64,000 nucleotides of DNA from NCBI RefSeq assembly GCF_030816895.1, contig NZ_JAUSYL010000001.1, positions 1,240,001-1,304,000 of the forward strand. Reading direction: 5' to 3'. Source of the stretch: Clavibacter sp. B3I6. GTDB taxonomy: Bacteria; Actinomycetota; Actinomycetes; Actinomycetales; Microbacteriaceae. The notes under the pieces were generated by a model. That model saw only the letters and a list, made by a program, of their open reading frames with translations, did not search any database and was not told the DNA's origin. The first letter of the stretch is position 1. Every line of letters begins with the position of its first letter. Made by a program: the position numbers and the translations under genes. Below, piece after piece: positions 29,791-38,866 of this stretch.

Positions 29791-31016
29791 GCGACCCCCG
29801 CGGATCGGGTGCGGGTGATCGAGATGAGCATCGCCTCCAGGGCGAGCGCCGGGGACACGTTGCCGTCGATCCGGCGCCGCGCGACCCCGACCGCGTCGAG
29901 GACCGCGAGCGACGCGGCGGCGGATCCCGCCTCGGCCGCCTCCTGGATGCGCGGCGCGATGGCCTCGTTGACCTGCGGCAGGTCCGCCCCGAGCTGGTGC
30001 AGCAGCACGTCGCGGTGCAGGGACATGAGGTCGACGAGGATCCGGTCGATCCCGTCGCGGAGGCTCCGCGTGGCGCGCCGCTTCTGGTCCTCCTCGAGCT
30101 GCCGGATCTGCGAGCGCAGCTGTGGCGGGATCGACCCGCCCTCCTGCACGCCGAGCGACCGCAGCGCGCGCTCGCGCTCGTCGGCGTCCCGTTGCACTGT
30201 GAACGCCTTGGCGTCCTGGCCGGCGAGCTCGAGCATCGCGGCGGCGGCGCGCACGGCGTCGCCGACGGTGCGGATCCCGAGCGCGAGCTCGAGGGTGCGG
30301 CTGCGGCGCTCGCGGGCCTCGGCGTCGGTCGCGAGACGGTGCGCCATGCCGATGTGGCTCTGCGCCTCGCGGGCCGCGCGGGTGGCGGTGGCCGCGTCGA
30401 CGCCGTCGCGTCGCTGGATGAGCGCGGCCACGTCCTCGACCGACGGGATGCGCAGGCGCACGCTGCGGACGCGGGAGCGGATGGTGGGGATCAGGTCGGC
30501 CTCGCTAGGCGCGCAGAGGATCCAGATGGTGCGCTCCGGCGGCTCCTCGAGCGCCTTGAGCAGCAGGTTCGAGGTGCGCTCGGTCATCCGGTCGGCGTCC
30601 TCGACGACCATGACCCGGTAGCGCCCGACGGAGGGCGAGTACTGCGACGACGTGACGAGCGCCCGCACCTCGTCGATCGCGATGATGACCCGCTCCGTGG
30701 CGAGCACGCCCAGGTCGGGGTGGCTGCGGGCGGCGACCTGGCGCGCGGTGGCCGCGTCACCCTCCGGCGTCCCGTCGCTGAGGAGCGCCGTGGCGAACGC
30801 GTACGCGAGGTTCGAGCGCCCGGAGCCGGGAGGACCGGTGATGAGCCAGGAGTGCGCGAGAGCCGTGCCGGCGGCGTCACGGGCGGTGGCGCGCGGGCTG
30901 CTGGCCGCGGCGAGCAGGGCGACGGCCTCGGCCTGGCCCGTGAGCTCGTCCCAGATGGCCCGGCCGTCGGGGCTGCCCGGCACGGCGGTGCCCGCGCCGT
31001 CGGCTGCGTCGCTCAT
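29787..31016 (-). CDS. holB: DNA polymerase III subunit delta'
   Basis: A 409-residue clamp-loader subunit. The degenerate P-loop GPPGSGRSN at 61-69 has Arg for Lys, as is usual for delta', which does not hydrolyse ATP. The central region VMVVEDADRMTERTSNLLLKALEEPP is the expected lid and sensor region. The ATG overlaps the tmk stop, placing it in the topA-tmk-holB operon. Confidence 0.92.
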   Translation of the reverse strand: MSDAADGAGTAVPGSPDGRAIWDELTGQAEAVALLAAASSPRATARDAAGTALAHSWLITGPPGSGRSNLAYAFATALLSDGTPEGDAATARQVAARSHPDLGVLATERVIIAIDEVRALVTSSQYSPSVGRYRVMVVEDADRMTERTSNLLLKALEEPPERTIWILCAPSEADLIPTIRSRVRSVRLRIPSVEDVAALIQRRDGVDAATATRAAREAQSHIGMAHRLATDAEARERRSRTLELALGIRTVGDAVRAAAAMLELAGQDAKAFTVQRDADERERALRSLGVQEGGSIPPQLRSQIRQLEEDQKRRATRSLRDGIDRILVDLMSLHRDVLLHQLGADLPQVNEAIAPRIQEAAEAGSAAASLAVLDAVGVARRRIDGNVSPALALEAMLISITRTRSAGVA

Positions 31017-31648
31017 GCGCGTGCGCCGTCCGCCAAGAGCGCAGCGGCCCGCGTGCGGATCACGTGGGCGATCTCCTCGCGCGGACGTGCGGCGTCGACG
31101 ACGAGGAAGCGGTCCGGCTCGGCGTCGGCCAGCCCGAGGAAGGCGTGGCGGACGCGCTCGTGGAACTCGCCGCGCTCGGCCTCGAGCCGGTCGAAGCGCG
31201 TGCGGGCGGCGTCGAGCCGGACGCGCGCGGACGCCTGGTCGAGGTCGAGCAGCACGGTCAGGTCGGGCAGGAGCCCCTGCGCCGCCCAGAGCGAGAGGTC
31301 GCGGATCTCGCCGGCGTCGAGCACGCGACCCGCGCCCTGGTACGCGACGGAGGAGTCGAGGTAGCGGTCCTGCAGCACGACGGCGCCGCGGTCGAGGGCC
31401 GGCCGGACTACCGTCTCGACGTGGTGCGCGCGATCAGCCGCGTAGAGCAGCGCCTCCGCGCGCGGGGCGATGTGCCCCCGGCGGTGCAGCACGATCTCCC
31501 GGATCTCCGCCCCGAGCTCGCTGCCGCCCGGCTCGCGGGTGACGATGACCTCGCGGCCCTGCCCCTCCAGCCACTCCCGGAGGAGCGCCGACTGCGTGGA
31601 CTTGCCCACGCCGTCGCCGCCCTCCAGGGTGATGAAGACCCCGGTCAC
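31013..31648 (-). CDS. tmk: Thymidylate kinase
   Basis: A 211-residue dTMP kinase. The P-loop GGDGVGKST is at 10-18, the DR(Y/H) motif is in DRYLDSSVAYQG, and the LID region lies in the C-terminal half. The start is GTG, overlapping the topA stop by four bases. Confidence 0.95.
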   Translation of the reverse strand: MTGVFITLEGGDGVGKSTQSALLREWLEGQGREVIVTREPGGSELGAEIREIVLHRRGHIAPRAEALLYAADRAHHVETVVRPALDRGAVVLQDRYLDSSVAYQGAGRVLDAGEIRDLSLWAAQGLLPDLTVLLDLDQASARVRLDAARTRFDRLEAERGEFHERVRHAFLGLADAEPDRFLVVDAARPREEIAHVIRTRAAALLADGARA

Positions 31649-34620
31649 GTCGCGTCGGACGCCGTCGCCGTGGAAGCGGCGGCCTTCTTCGCCGCCGTCG
31701 TCTTGGCGGCCGTCGTCGTGGCCGCGGTCGTCTTCGCGGCCGTCGTCTTCGCCGCCGCGGTCTTCGCGGACGTCGTCTTCGCGGACATCGTCTTCGCGGA
31801 CGTCGTCTTCGCAGACGTCGTCTTCGCGGCCGTCGTCTTCGCCGCCGTGGTGCGCGGCTTCGCGGGCGCCTTCGCCTTGGCCGGGGCCTTCGCCTTCGGC
31901 TTCGCCGGCCCCTTGGCCCGCTTGTCGGCGAGCAGCTCGACCGCGCGGTCGAAGTCGATGTCCTCGACGGACTCGCTCTTCGGGATCGTGGCGTTGGTCT
32001 CGCCGTCGGTGACGTACGGCCCGAAGCGGCCGTCCTTGACCTTGATGCCCTTGCCGCTCACGGGGTCCGCATCGAACTCCTTGAGCGCGCTGGACGGGCG
32101 TCGCGCGCCGTACTTCGGCTGCGCGAAGACCTCGAGGGCCCCCGGCAGGTCGATCTCGAAGATCTGCTCCTCGCTGGTCAGCGACCGCGAGTCCGTGCCC
32201 TTCTTCAGGTACGGGCCGTACTTGCCGTTCTGGGCGGTGATGGGCGTCGACGTCTCGGGGTCCTCGCCCACGACGCGCGGCAGGTCGAGGAGCCGGAGGG
32301 CGGTGTCGAGGTCGACCGTCGCGAGGTCCATCGACTTGAAGATGGACGCGGTGCGCGGCTTGACCGCGGCCGCCTTCTTCGCCGCGGGCTTCTTCGCGGG
32401 TGCCTTCTTCGCAGGCGCCGCCGTGGTCGTCGCGGATGCGGTCTCGAGCACCTCGCCCGTCACCGGGTCGACGCCGTCCGCGGCCGCGGCAGGTGCCTCC
32501 TCCGGCTCGGGGTCGAGCTCGGTGACGTACGGGCCGTAGCGGCCGTCCTTCGCGACGATCTGCTTGCCGTTGTCGGGGTTGATGCCGATGACGCGGTCCG
32601 TGACGACCGGAGCGTCGATGAGCTCGCGGGCCTTGGCCGCCGTCAGCTCGTCGGGCGCCAGGTCCTCCGGGAGGTTGACGCGACGGGGCGTCGCGTCCTC
32701 CGCGGCCCCCTCCTCGTGCACCTCGAGGTAGGGCCCGTACTTGCCGATGCGCAGCGTGATGTCGTCCGCGATGCGCAGCGAGTTGATCTCGCGCGCGTCG
32801 ATCTCGCCGAGGTTGTCGATCGTGGGGCGGAGGCCCTTGTGGGCCTGGTTGCCGTAGTAGAAGCCCTTCAGCCAGTCGACCCGCTCCGCCGACCCGTCCG
32901 CGATGCGGTCCAGGTCGTTCTCCATGCCGGCCGTGAAGTCGTACTGCACCAGCTCGGTGAAGAACTCCTCGAGCAGCCGCACCACCGAGAACGCGATCCA
33001 GTTCGGGACGAGCGCGGTGCCGCGGGGCGTGACGTAGCCCCGGTCGACGATGGTCGAGATGATGGCGGCGTAGGTCGACGGACGCCCGATGCCGAGCTCC
33101 TCGAGCGTCTTCACGAGGCTCGCCTCCGTGTAGCGGGGCGGCGGGCTGGTCTCGTGGCCCTTCGCGTCGACGTCGACGAGACGCAGGTCCTGGCCCTTCT
33201 TGAGGTCGGGCAGCTTGGCCTCGCGCGGCTCGGCGGCGCCGTGGCGCTCCTCGTCGCGGCTCTCCTCGTAGGCGGCCAGGAAGCCGCGGAAGGTGATGAC
33301 CGTGCCGGAGGCGGCGAACTCCGCCACCTCACCCGCGGGCGTGGGGCCCGCGGCGATGACGACCGACGCGGTCGACCCCTTCGCGTCCGCCATCTGCGAC
33401 GCGATGGTGCGCTTCCAGATCAGGTCGTAGAGCTTGTGGTCGTTGCCCCGCAGCGTGGAGGCGAGCTGCTGCGGCGTGCGGAAGGTCTCGCCGGCAGGCC
33501 GGACGGCCTCGTGCGCCTCCTGCGCGTTCTTGCTCTTGCCGGAGTAGAGGCGCGGCTTGTCGGGCACCGTCTCGGGTCCGTACAGCTCGGCCGCCTGCTT
33601 GCGCGCCGCGTTGATCGCCTGCTGCGAGAGCGAGGGCGAGTCGGTGCGCATGTAGGTGATGTAGCCGTTCTCGTACAGCGACTGCGCCACGCTCATCGTC
33701 TGCCGCGCGGAGAAGCGGAGCTTGCGCGCCGCCTCCTGCTGCAGGGTCGACGTGGTGAAGGGCGCGGCGGGACGACGCGTGTACGGCTTCGACTCCACGC
33801 TCTGCACCGCGAGGGGCACGGACGGGTCGCGCAGCGCCTCGGCGAGCGACTCCGCCGTGCTGGCGTCGAGCGGGCGGGAGTCGTTCTTCAGGGTGCCCTT
33901 GTCGTCGAAGTCGCGACCTGTGGCGATGCGGGCGCCGTCGATCCGCACGAGGCGGGCGTCGAAGGGGAGCTCCTGCTCGAGGGGGGACAGCGACGCGGTG
34001 AGGTCCCAGTAGGTGGCGGTGACGAACGCGAGCCGCTCGCGCTCGCGGTCGACGACCAGCCGGGTGGCGGCGGACTGCACGCGGCCGGCCGACAGGCCCG
34101 GACCCACCTTGCGCCAGAGGACCGGCGACACCTCGTAGCCGTACAGGCGGTCGAGGATGCGGCGCGTCTCCTGCGCGTCGACGAGGGCCGTGTCGATGTC
34201 GCGCGTGCTGTCGCGGGCGCGCTCGATGGCCTCCTTGGTGATCTCGTGGAACACCATCCGCTTGACCGGCACCTTCGGCTTCAACACCTGGAGGAGGTGC
34301 CACGCGATGGCCTCGCCCTCGCGGTCCTCATCCGTCGCGAGGAAGAGCTCGTCGGCGTCCTTGAGTGCGCGCTTGAGGTCGGCGACCGTCTTCTTCTTCT
34401 GGTCGCTGACGACGTAGTAGGGCTCGAAGCCGTTCTCGACGTCGACGGAGAATTTGCCGAGCGTGCCCTTCTTGAGCTCGGGCGGCAGGTTCTTCGGCTC
34501 GATGAGGTCGCGGATGTGGCCGACCGAGGCCTGCACCTCGTATCCGCTGCCCAGGTACTGGGCGATCGTCTTGGCCTTGGCCGGCGACTCGACGATGACC
34601 AACTTCTTCGTGCCGGGCAC
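31645..34620 (-). CDS. topA: DNA topoisomerase I
   Basis: A 991-residue type IA topoisomerase that relaxes negative supercoils. The Toprim domain opens with KLVIVESPAKAKTI and holds LATDEDREGEAIAWH. The active Tyr323 is in YMRTDSPSLS. The C-terminal part lacks zinc fingers and carries several YGPY-type repeats (RYGPYVTE, KYGPYLKK, RFGPYVTD), typical of actinobacteria. It ends in an Ala/Lys/Thr-rich tail of about 95 residues. GTG at 34620 is chosen because AAGGAG lies just upstream; an ATG at 34644 lacks a ribosome site. It is first in the operon with tmk and holB. Confidence 0.95.
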   Translation of the reverse strand: MPGTKKLVIVESPAKAKTIAQYLGSGYEVQASVGHIRDLIEPKNLPPELKKGTLGKFSVDVENGFEPYYVVSDQKKKTVADLKRALKDADELFLATDEDREGEAIAWHLLQVLKPKVPVKRMVFHEITKEAIERARDSTRDIDTALVDAQETRRILDRLYGYEVSPVLWRKVGPGLSAGRVQSAATRLVVDRERERLAFVTATYWDLTASLSPLEQELPFDARLVRIDGARIATGRDFDDKGTLKNDSRPLDASTAESLAEALRDPSVPLAVQSVESKPYTRRPAAPFTTSTLQQEAARKLRFSARQTMSVAQSLYENGYITYMRTDSPSLSQQAINAARKQAAELYGPETVPDKPRLYSGKSKNAQEAHEAVRPAGETFRTPQQLASTLRGNDHKLYDLIWKRTIASQMADAKGSTASVVIAAGPTPAGEVAEFAASGTVITFRGFLAAYEESRDEERHGAAEPREAKLPDLKKGQDLRLVDVDAKGHETSPPPRYTEASLVKTLEELGIGRPSTYAAIISTIVDRGYVTPRGTALVPNWIAFSVVRLLEEFFTELVQYDFTAGMENDLDRIADGSAERVDWLKGFYYGNQAHKGLRPTIDNLGEIDAREINSLRIADDITLRIGKYGPYLEVHEEGAAEDATPRRVNLPEDLAPDELTAAKARELIDAPVVTDRVIGINPDNGKQIVAKDGRYGPYVTELDPEPEEAPAAAADGVDPVTGEVLETASATTTAAPAKKAPAKKPAAKKAAAVKPRTASIFKSMDLATVDLDTALRLLDLPRVVGEDPETSTPITAQNGKYGPYLKKGTDSRSLTSEEQIFEIDLPGALEVFAQPKYGARRPSSALKEFDADPVSGKGIKVKDGRFGPYVTDGETNATIPKSESVEDIDFDRAVELLADKRAKGPAKPKAKAPAKAKAPAKPRTTAAKTTAAKTTSAKTTSAKTMSAKTTSAKTAAAKTTAAKTTAATTTAAKTTAAKKAAASTATASDAT
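31681..31852. repeat. topA: 15-bp tandem repeats encoding the topA tail
   Basis: About ten degenerate 15-base units around GTCGTCTTCGCGGACGTC code for (A/S)-K-T-T-(A/S) pentapeptides. The lysine-rich tail of actinobacterial TopA is known to aid DNA binding. The copy number is likely to vary between strains. Confidence 0.8.
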
Positions 34621-34841
34621 GTGACTCCTTATATATGCGTTCATGGGGGCCGATGGCCGGCCCGTGTCCGGGATGCGTGCCCGCTCGGATGCGCTCCGGG
34701 GCGATGTGCGGCGGGGTCCCCGACAAGGCACACCATACACACGCGCACCGACCGGCCACCTAATCGCGGTGCCGCCCGGATGCGGCTCGGTGCGGCGTCC
34801 CCGCCGAGACGTCGACGTCGGTCCGCCGGGTCGCTCGCCGC

Positions 34842-35201
34842 TCATCCGGACGACGGATCCGGGGGCTGGCCCGCCCGCGCACGCGCCGTCACGGGCAGGC
34901 CGAGCCGATCGTCCCGGCTGCTCGCCTGCACGACCGCCGTCGTGCCGACGACGTCGCACCCCGTGAGCGTCGCGCCCGCGGCTTCGACGACCTCCTCGGC
35001 CGCCGCGCAGGGAGACCCCGTCGCGAAGCCGGCGGCGATGTCCGCCGCCGCGAGGGCCGCCGAGTCCGCCGCCCCCGCCGCGACGGCGCGTTCGACGAGC
35101 ACCGACGACACGACCACCGTCGCGAGAGCCAGGGACGCGACCGCGCCCACGAGGCCGACCGCGAGCACCGTCCCCGAGCCGGCATCCCGCTCACTCCGCA
35201 T
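34842..35201 (-). CDS. TadE-like protein (Rv3654c type)
   Basis: A 119-residue protein with one N-terminal hydrophobic helix (about 9-30) after a GSGT sequence, then an Ala-rich soluble part with two Cys residues (positions near 59 and 77). The ATG at 35201 has an AGGAGGAG ribosome site. It matches the last gene of actinobacterial Tad loci, corresponding to M. tuberculosis Rv3654c. It lacks the Glu at +5 that true prepilins carry. Confidence 0.8.
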   Translation of the reverse strand: MRSERDAGSGTVLAVGLVGAVASLALATVVVSSVLVERAVAAGAADSAALAAADIAAGFATGSPCAAAEEVVEAAGATLTGCDVVGTTAVVQASSRDDRLGLPVTARARAGQPPDPSSG

Positions 35202-35595
35202 CCGGCTCCTCCTGCCGGGCGCAGCCCCGGGCGGCGACGCGCAGGCCGACGGCACCCGCTGGTCGAAAGCTGCTGGGCGCGCTCAGCTCGACGCACACCG
35301 TGCGGCCCGACCGGTCCACCGCCATGGCCGCGCCACCCGCGGCGCCCGCGATGCGCGCTGTGGCCGTGGCCGCGTCCTCACCACGGCCGAGGCTCCGGGC
35401 CGCCTCGGCGGCAGCGGACGTGAGCATGACCTGCTGCCCCACCGTCTGCACGGCGCCCAGGCACAGGCCGAGGACGAGGACCACCGCGGGCAGCACCACG
35501 GCGAGCTCCGCGGCGGACGCGCCGCGGTCCGCGGACGCCTCGGAGCCGGGCCACGCCTCCGCCCGCGGATGCGGCCGCGGCGGCAACCGCATCAC
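35191..35595 (-). CDS. TadE family minor pilin
   Basis: A 134-residue protein. A basic leader precedes GASAAELAVVLPAVV, a prepilin-like site with Glu at +5 after the Gly, then one hydrophobic helix and a soluble Ala-rich domain with Cys residues. This matches TadE pseudopilins. It overlaps the 3' gene by 11 bases and the 5' gene by four bases. Confidence 0.85.
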   Translation of the reverse strand: MMRLPPRPHPRAEAWPGSEASADRGASAAELAVVLPAVVLVLGLCLGAVQTVGQQVMLTSAAAEAARSLGRGEDAATATARIAGAAGGAAMAVDRSGRTVCVELSAPSSFRPAGAVGLRVAARGCARQEEPDAE

Positions 35596-36047
35596 CGGTC
35601 GTACGTGAGAGCGCGCCGCACGAGGTCCAGCAGCATCCCCCGCACCTCGTCGCTCTGCAGGATGACCACGAGCAGGCCGGCGAACGCCACCGCGGCCATG
35701 GTCGCGATGGCGTACTCGGCCGTGGCCGCGCCGGCGTCACCGGAGCCGGCACCGGAACCGGAACCGCGACGATCGAGGACCCGGTGCACGGCCCGCACCG
35801 CGTGCCCGGGCCGGGAGGGCGCGACGCGGACGCAGCTCGCCGAGGGGCCACCCGCACCCGTGGATGCGCGGTCCCCGCAGGATCCCGCCGACTTCGCGTT
35901 GCCCCGCGACGACGCCGCCAGCGGCCAGACGGCCCGGCCCTGCGGCGCCACCGGGGCCCCCGTGCGGTCAGCCGCCGCGCCCCGGGCCGGCCTGCCCTCC
36001 GTGCAGCGCCCGCCCGCCTCGTCGGTCCGCTCCTCGAATCGCTCCAT
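35592..36047 (-). CDS. DUF4244 protein, probable Flp-type pilin
   Basis: The C-terminal 65 residues carry GAATAEYAIATMAAVAFAGLL, the Flp prepilin motif with Glu-Tyr at +5/+6 after the processing Gly, followed by a short tail. This is the DUF4244 family found in place of Flp pilin in actinobacterial Tad loci. The ATG at 36047 gives 151 residues with a long Arg/Gly-rich leader and has a GAGG site upstream; a later GTG would give a leader of normal pilin length. The true start is uncertain. Confidence 0.75.
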   Translation of the reverse strand: MERFEERTDEAGGRCTEGRPARGAAADRTGAPVAPQGRAVWPLAASSRGNAKSAGSCGDRASTGAGGPSASCVRVAPSRPGHAVRAVHRVLDRRGSGSGAGSGDAGAATAEYAIATMAAVAFAGLLVVILQSDEVRGMLLDLVRRALTYDR

Positions 36048-36172
36048 GTCCTCGTCCTCTCCCCTGGCGGGTGCTCCCCGCCGTGCTCGTCCCTGCCGAC
36101 CGTCGGCCGGGACGTCACCATCCCCGACGTGGCCGTCGCGGATCCGCGGCGGATGGCGTCCCGTGGACGCGG

Positions 36173-37202
36173 TCATCCGCGGCCGAGTGTTGAGGACAGG
36201 ACGGCCAGCAGCATCGGGACGACGCCCACGGCCAGGAAGGCCGGCAGGATGCACACGCCGAGCGGCAGCATCAGGCGCGCCGCGAGCCGCGCGGCAGCCC
36301 GCTCAGCCTGGGTGCCCGCGTCCCGACGGGCGCGTCCGGCCTCGCTGCGGAGCAGGACGGCGACGGGGGCGCCCGTCCGGGCGGCCACCTCCACGACGTC
36401 CGCCGCGGCCTCGAGCGGGGCCTCGGCGGGGAGGCCCGCGCGCTGGCACGCCCGCCGGACGACGGCGACCGCGCGGGGGACGGAGGCGCCTCCCGTCATC
36501 GCCGTGGCCACGAGGTCGAGTACCAGGCCGGGCGCCGGATCTCGAGGCATGGCCTGGCGCACCAGTCCGCGGTTCCAGCGCCAGCCGACCGCGACGAGCG
36601 AGGACCCGACCACCAGGCAGGCAGCGCCGGGCACGGTGGTGACGAGCACGCGCACCGGGTCGAAGCCGAGTCCCGCGGCCAGCAGGATCCCCGCCGCGGG
36701 CATGAGGAGCACCGTGCGCGCGGTCGCCACCGGGCCCGCGAGCGCCGTGCCCGCATCGCGACGGACGCGCGCGACGTCCACGAGGGTCTCGGCGAGGCGG
36801 ACGAGCGACCGGGCGAGCGGCGCCCCGGTCCGGTCCGCCACCTCGAGGCCGACGGCGAGGGCGCGCCACGCTCCGGCCGCATCGCCGCCGGACCGGCCAC
36901 CCGACCGACCGGCGGAGGCGGCAGCGGCCGTAGCAGCTGCCGCAGCGACGCGCACGGCGAGCGGATCCGTCCCGTCGCCCGCGGCGACCCGGCGCACCAC
37001 GGGCGGGCACGGCGCTCTCCCCGCGCCGGGCCCGCCCGCCCGGCGGGGCCAGCTGCCGCCAGGCCCGCTCGGGGTGCAGACCCGCCTCGAGCAGCACCGC
37101 CATCCGCCGCACGAACGCCGCGATCTCCTCCGCCTGCTCGACGGCGGCCCCGTCACCCGCACCCCGCGCCCGCATCCGCGCGCCGACCGCTCCCCCGATC
37201 AC
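36173..37202 (-). pseudogene. Fused TadB-TadC-like type II secretion F protein, split by a +1 frameshift
   Basis: The N-terminal part (EEIAAFVRRMAVLLEAGLHPERAW) and the continuation (PPVVRRVAAGDGTDPL onward) are in different frames. The break is between about 37000 and 37050, with an extra C in a CCC run of the coding strand around 37001-37007 as the best candidate. Corrected, the protein of about 342 residues has two F-type domains, each with a hydrophobic pair. One is at about 75-215 (TadB-like) and one at about 225-340 (TadC-like). M. tuberculosis has these as two genes. The GTG at 37202 overlaps the TadA stop (GTGA). Confidence 0.75.
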
Positions 37203-38512
37203 GCCCGCCTCCCGGTGCCGTCGGGCACCGACGACGCGACGGCGGGTCGGTCCGGGGGCGCCGCTCCCGCGCTCCAGCGCACGGGCAGCACGCGCAGTCG
37301 ACCGTCCTCTCCCGTCGTCAGACGGCCGGCAGCCGCGACCCGACGCCCCTCTGGCGTCCGGGCGAGGTGGATCACGAGGCCGACCGCGCTCACGGTCTGC
37401 CGCGCGGTGGTCACGGCGTCCATCCCGGCGAGCGCACCGAGCGCCTCGAGCCGTGCGGGGACGTCGGCGACGCCGTTGGCGTGCAGCGTGCCCGCTCCGC
37501 CGTCGTGCCCGGTGTTCAGCGCTCCCAGCAGCTCTCGGATCTCCGCGCCCCGGCACTCCCCCACGACCAGCCTGTCGGGCCGCATCCGCAGCGCCTCGCG
37601 GACCAGCCGCGGGAGCGGCAGCTCGCCGGCCCCCTCGATGTTCGCCTGCCGCGCCTCGAGCGACACGACGTGCGGGTGCCGCACGCGCAGCTCGGCGACG
37701 TCCTCGACGAGCACGATGCGCTCCCGGGGATCCGCCCGGGCGAGGAGCGCGCCGAGCAGGGTGGTCTTGCCGCTGCCGGCGGCGCCCGTGATGAGGAGGT
37801 TCGTGCGTCGGCGCACCGCCTCCTCGAGCAGCGCCCGGCAGCCCGGCGGGAACGCGCCGGCCGCATCGAGCACGTCGAGCGTGGGTCGGGCGCGGGAGGG
37901 CAGCCGGATCGACAGGAGCGTGCCGCGGGTCGAGACGGGCGGCAGCACGGCGTGGACGCGCACCCCGTCGCCCAGCCGCACGTCGACGCACGGCGCCGCC
38001 TCGTCGAGGTGCCGTCCGCCCTCGGCGGCGAGGCGCACGGCGAGGGCGCGCACGTCGGGCTCGCCGCCGAGGTCGACGTCCGGCCTCGGCTCGGGACCCG
38101 CCCCGCGGTCCGCCCACACCTCGCCATCACCGTTGACGAAGACGTCGGTGGTCCGCGGATCCCGCACCAGCTCCGCGAGCGCCCCGAGGGCCGCCGGCGC
38201 ATGCCGGGGAGGGACGGCGGGGACGGCGACGGCGACGGCACCGGCCTCCGGCGACGCGGGACGGCAGGCGACGATGCGCCGCCCCTCGCCCCCGTCCGGA
38301 TGGTCGACGCCGGCCGGCGCTCCCGACACCCGCATGCCGCGCGACCGCGGACGCGGGACGAACGCCACCGGAGGCGTCGGCGGCGGCAGCGGCGCCGCCG
38401 GCGGACGCCCACCTGATCCCGACCCGGGTCCCGCACCGCCCGAGGACGCGGTCGGGTGCCCCTCCCCCCTGCGGATGCCACGGCCGTCGACGGATGCCTG
38501 CCACTCGATCAT
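37199..38512 (-). CDS. tadA: TadA/CpaF family ATPase
   Basis: A 437-residue secretion ATPase that powers Flp pilus assembly. Walker A GAAGSGKTT is near residue 240, with VLVEDVAELR (Asp box), a Walker B-like LVVGECRGAE, and the His box GTLHANG. The Pro/Gly-rich first 90 residues are weakly conserved, so a later start (for example the Met of MRVSGAP) is possible. It is the first visible gene of the Tad locus; no septum-site/CpaE gene lies upstream. Confidence 0.9.
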   Translation of the reverse strand: MIEWQASVDGRGIRRGEGHPTASSGGAGPGSGSGGRPPAAPLPPPTPPVAFVPRPRSRGMRVSGAPAGVDHPDGGEGRRIVACRPASPEAGAVAVAVPAVPPRHAPAALGALAELVRDPRTTDVFVNGDGEVWADRGAGPEPRPDVDLGGEPDVRALAVRLAAEGGRHLDEAAPCVDVRLGDGVRVHAVLPPVSTRGTLLSIRLPSRARPTLDVLDAAGAFPPGCRALLEEAVRRRTNLLITGAAGSGKTTLLGALLARADPRERIVLVEDVAELRVRHPHVVSLEARQANIEGAGELPLPRLVREALRMRPDRLVVGECRGAEIRELLGALNTGHDGGAGTLHANGVADVPARLEALGALAGMDAVTTARQTVSAVGLVIHLARTPEGRRVAAAGRLTTGEDGRLRVLPVRWSAGAAPPDRPAVASSVPDGTGRRA

Positions 38513-38866
38513 GCGCGGAGGCTACGGACGGTGCCCCGCGTCCCGATCCCGGCACTCGACCGTGCGGACACCCGCGGTCCGGATCGGCATGGGGAGGAGC
38601 GGCCGGGTGGAGAGAGAGGGGCGGCGCCCATCGGGGGAACGGGCGCCGCCACGTGACGAAGGATCGGGGGAATCCAGGACTCGCCACACGCCGGGCTCAG
38701 CCCGACGCGTCGAGCATACGCCTCACTCCTCTCGTGACGGGAGGGTTGTGCGAGTTCTGGCCGTTCCCCCATCGGACTCCCGGTCTCGCCCGTCCCAGCG
38801 GTGACGGACGGCTGCCCCTCGCACCGGACGGACCACCCGCTAACGTGGGTCGCGGAGAGGATGACG
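38513..38866. other. Divergent region between the Tad locus and acs
   Basis: 354 bases that should contain promoters for tadA (minus) and acs (plus). The stretch includes GGAGAGAGAGGGG near 38605 and several G-rich tracts, but no clear hexamer pair or inverted repeat. I see no gene. Confidence 0.5.
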
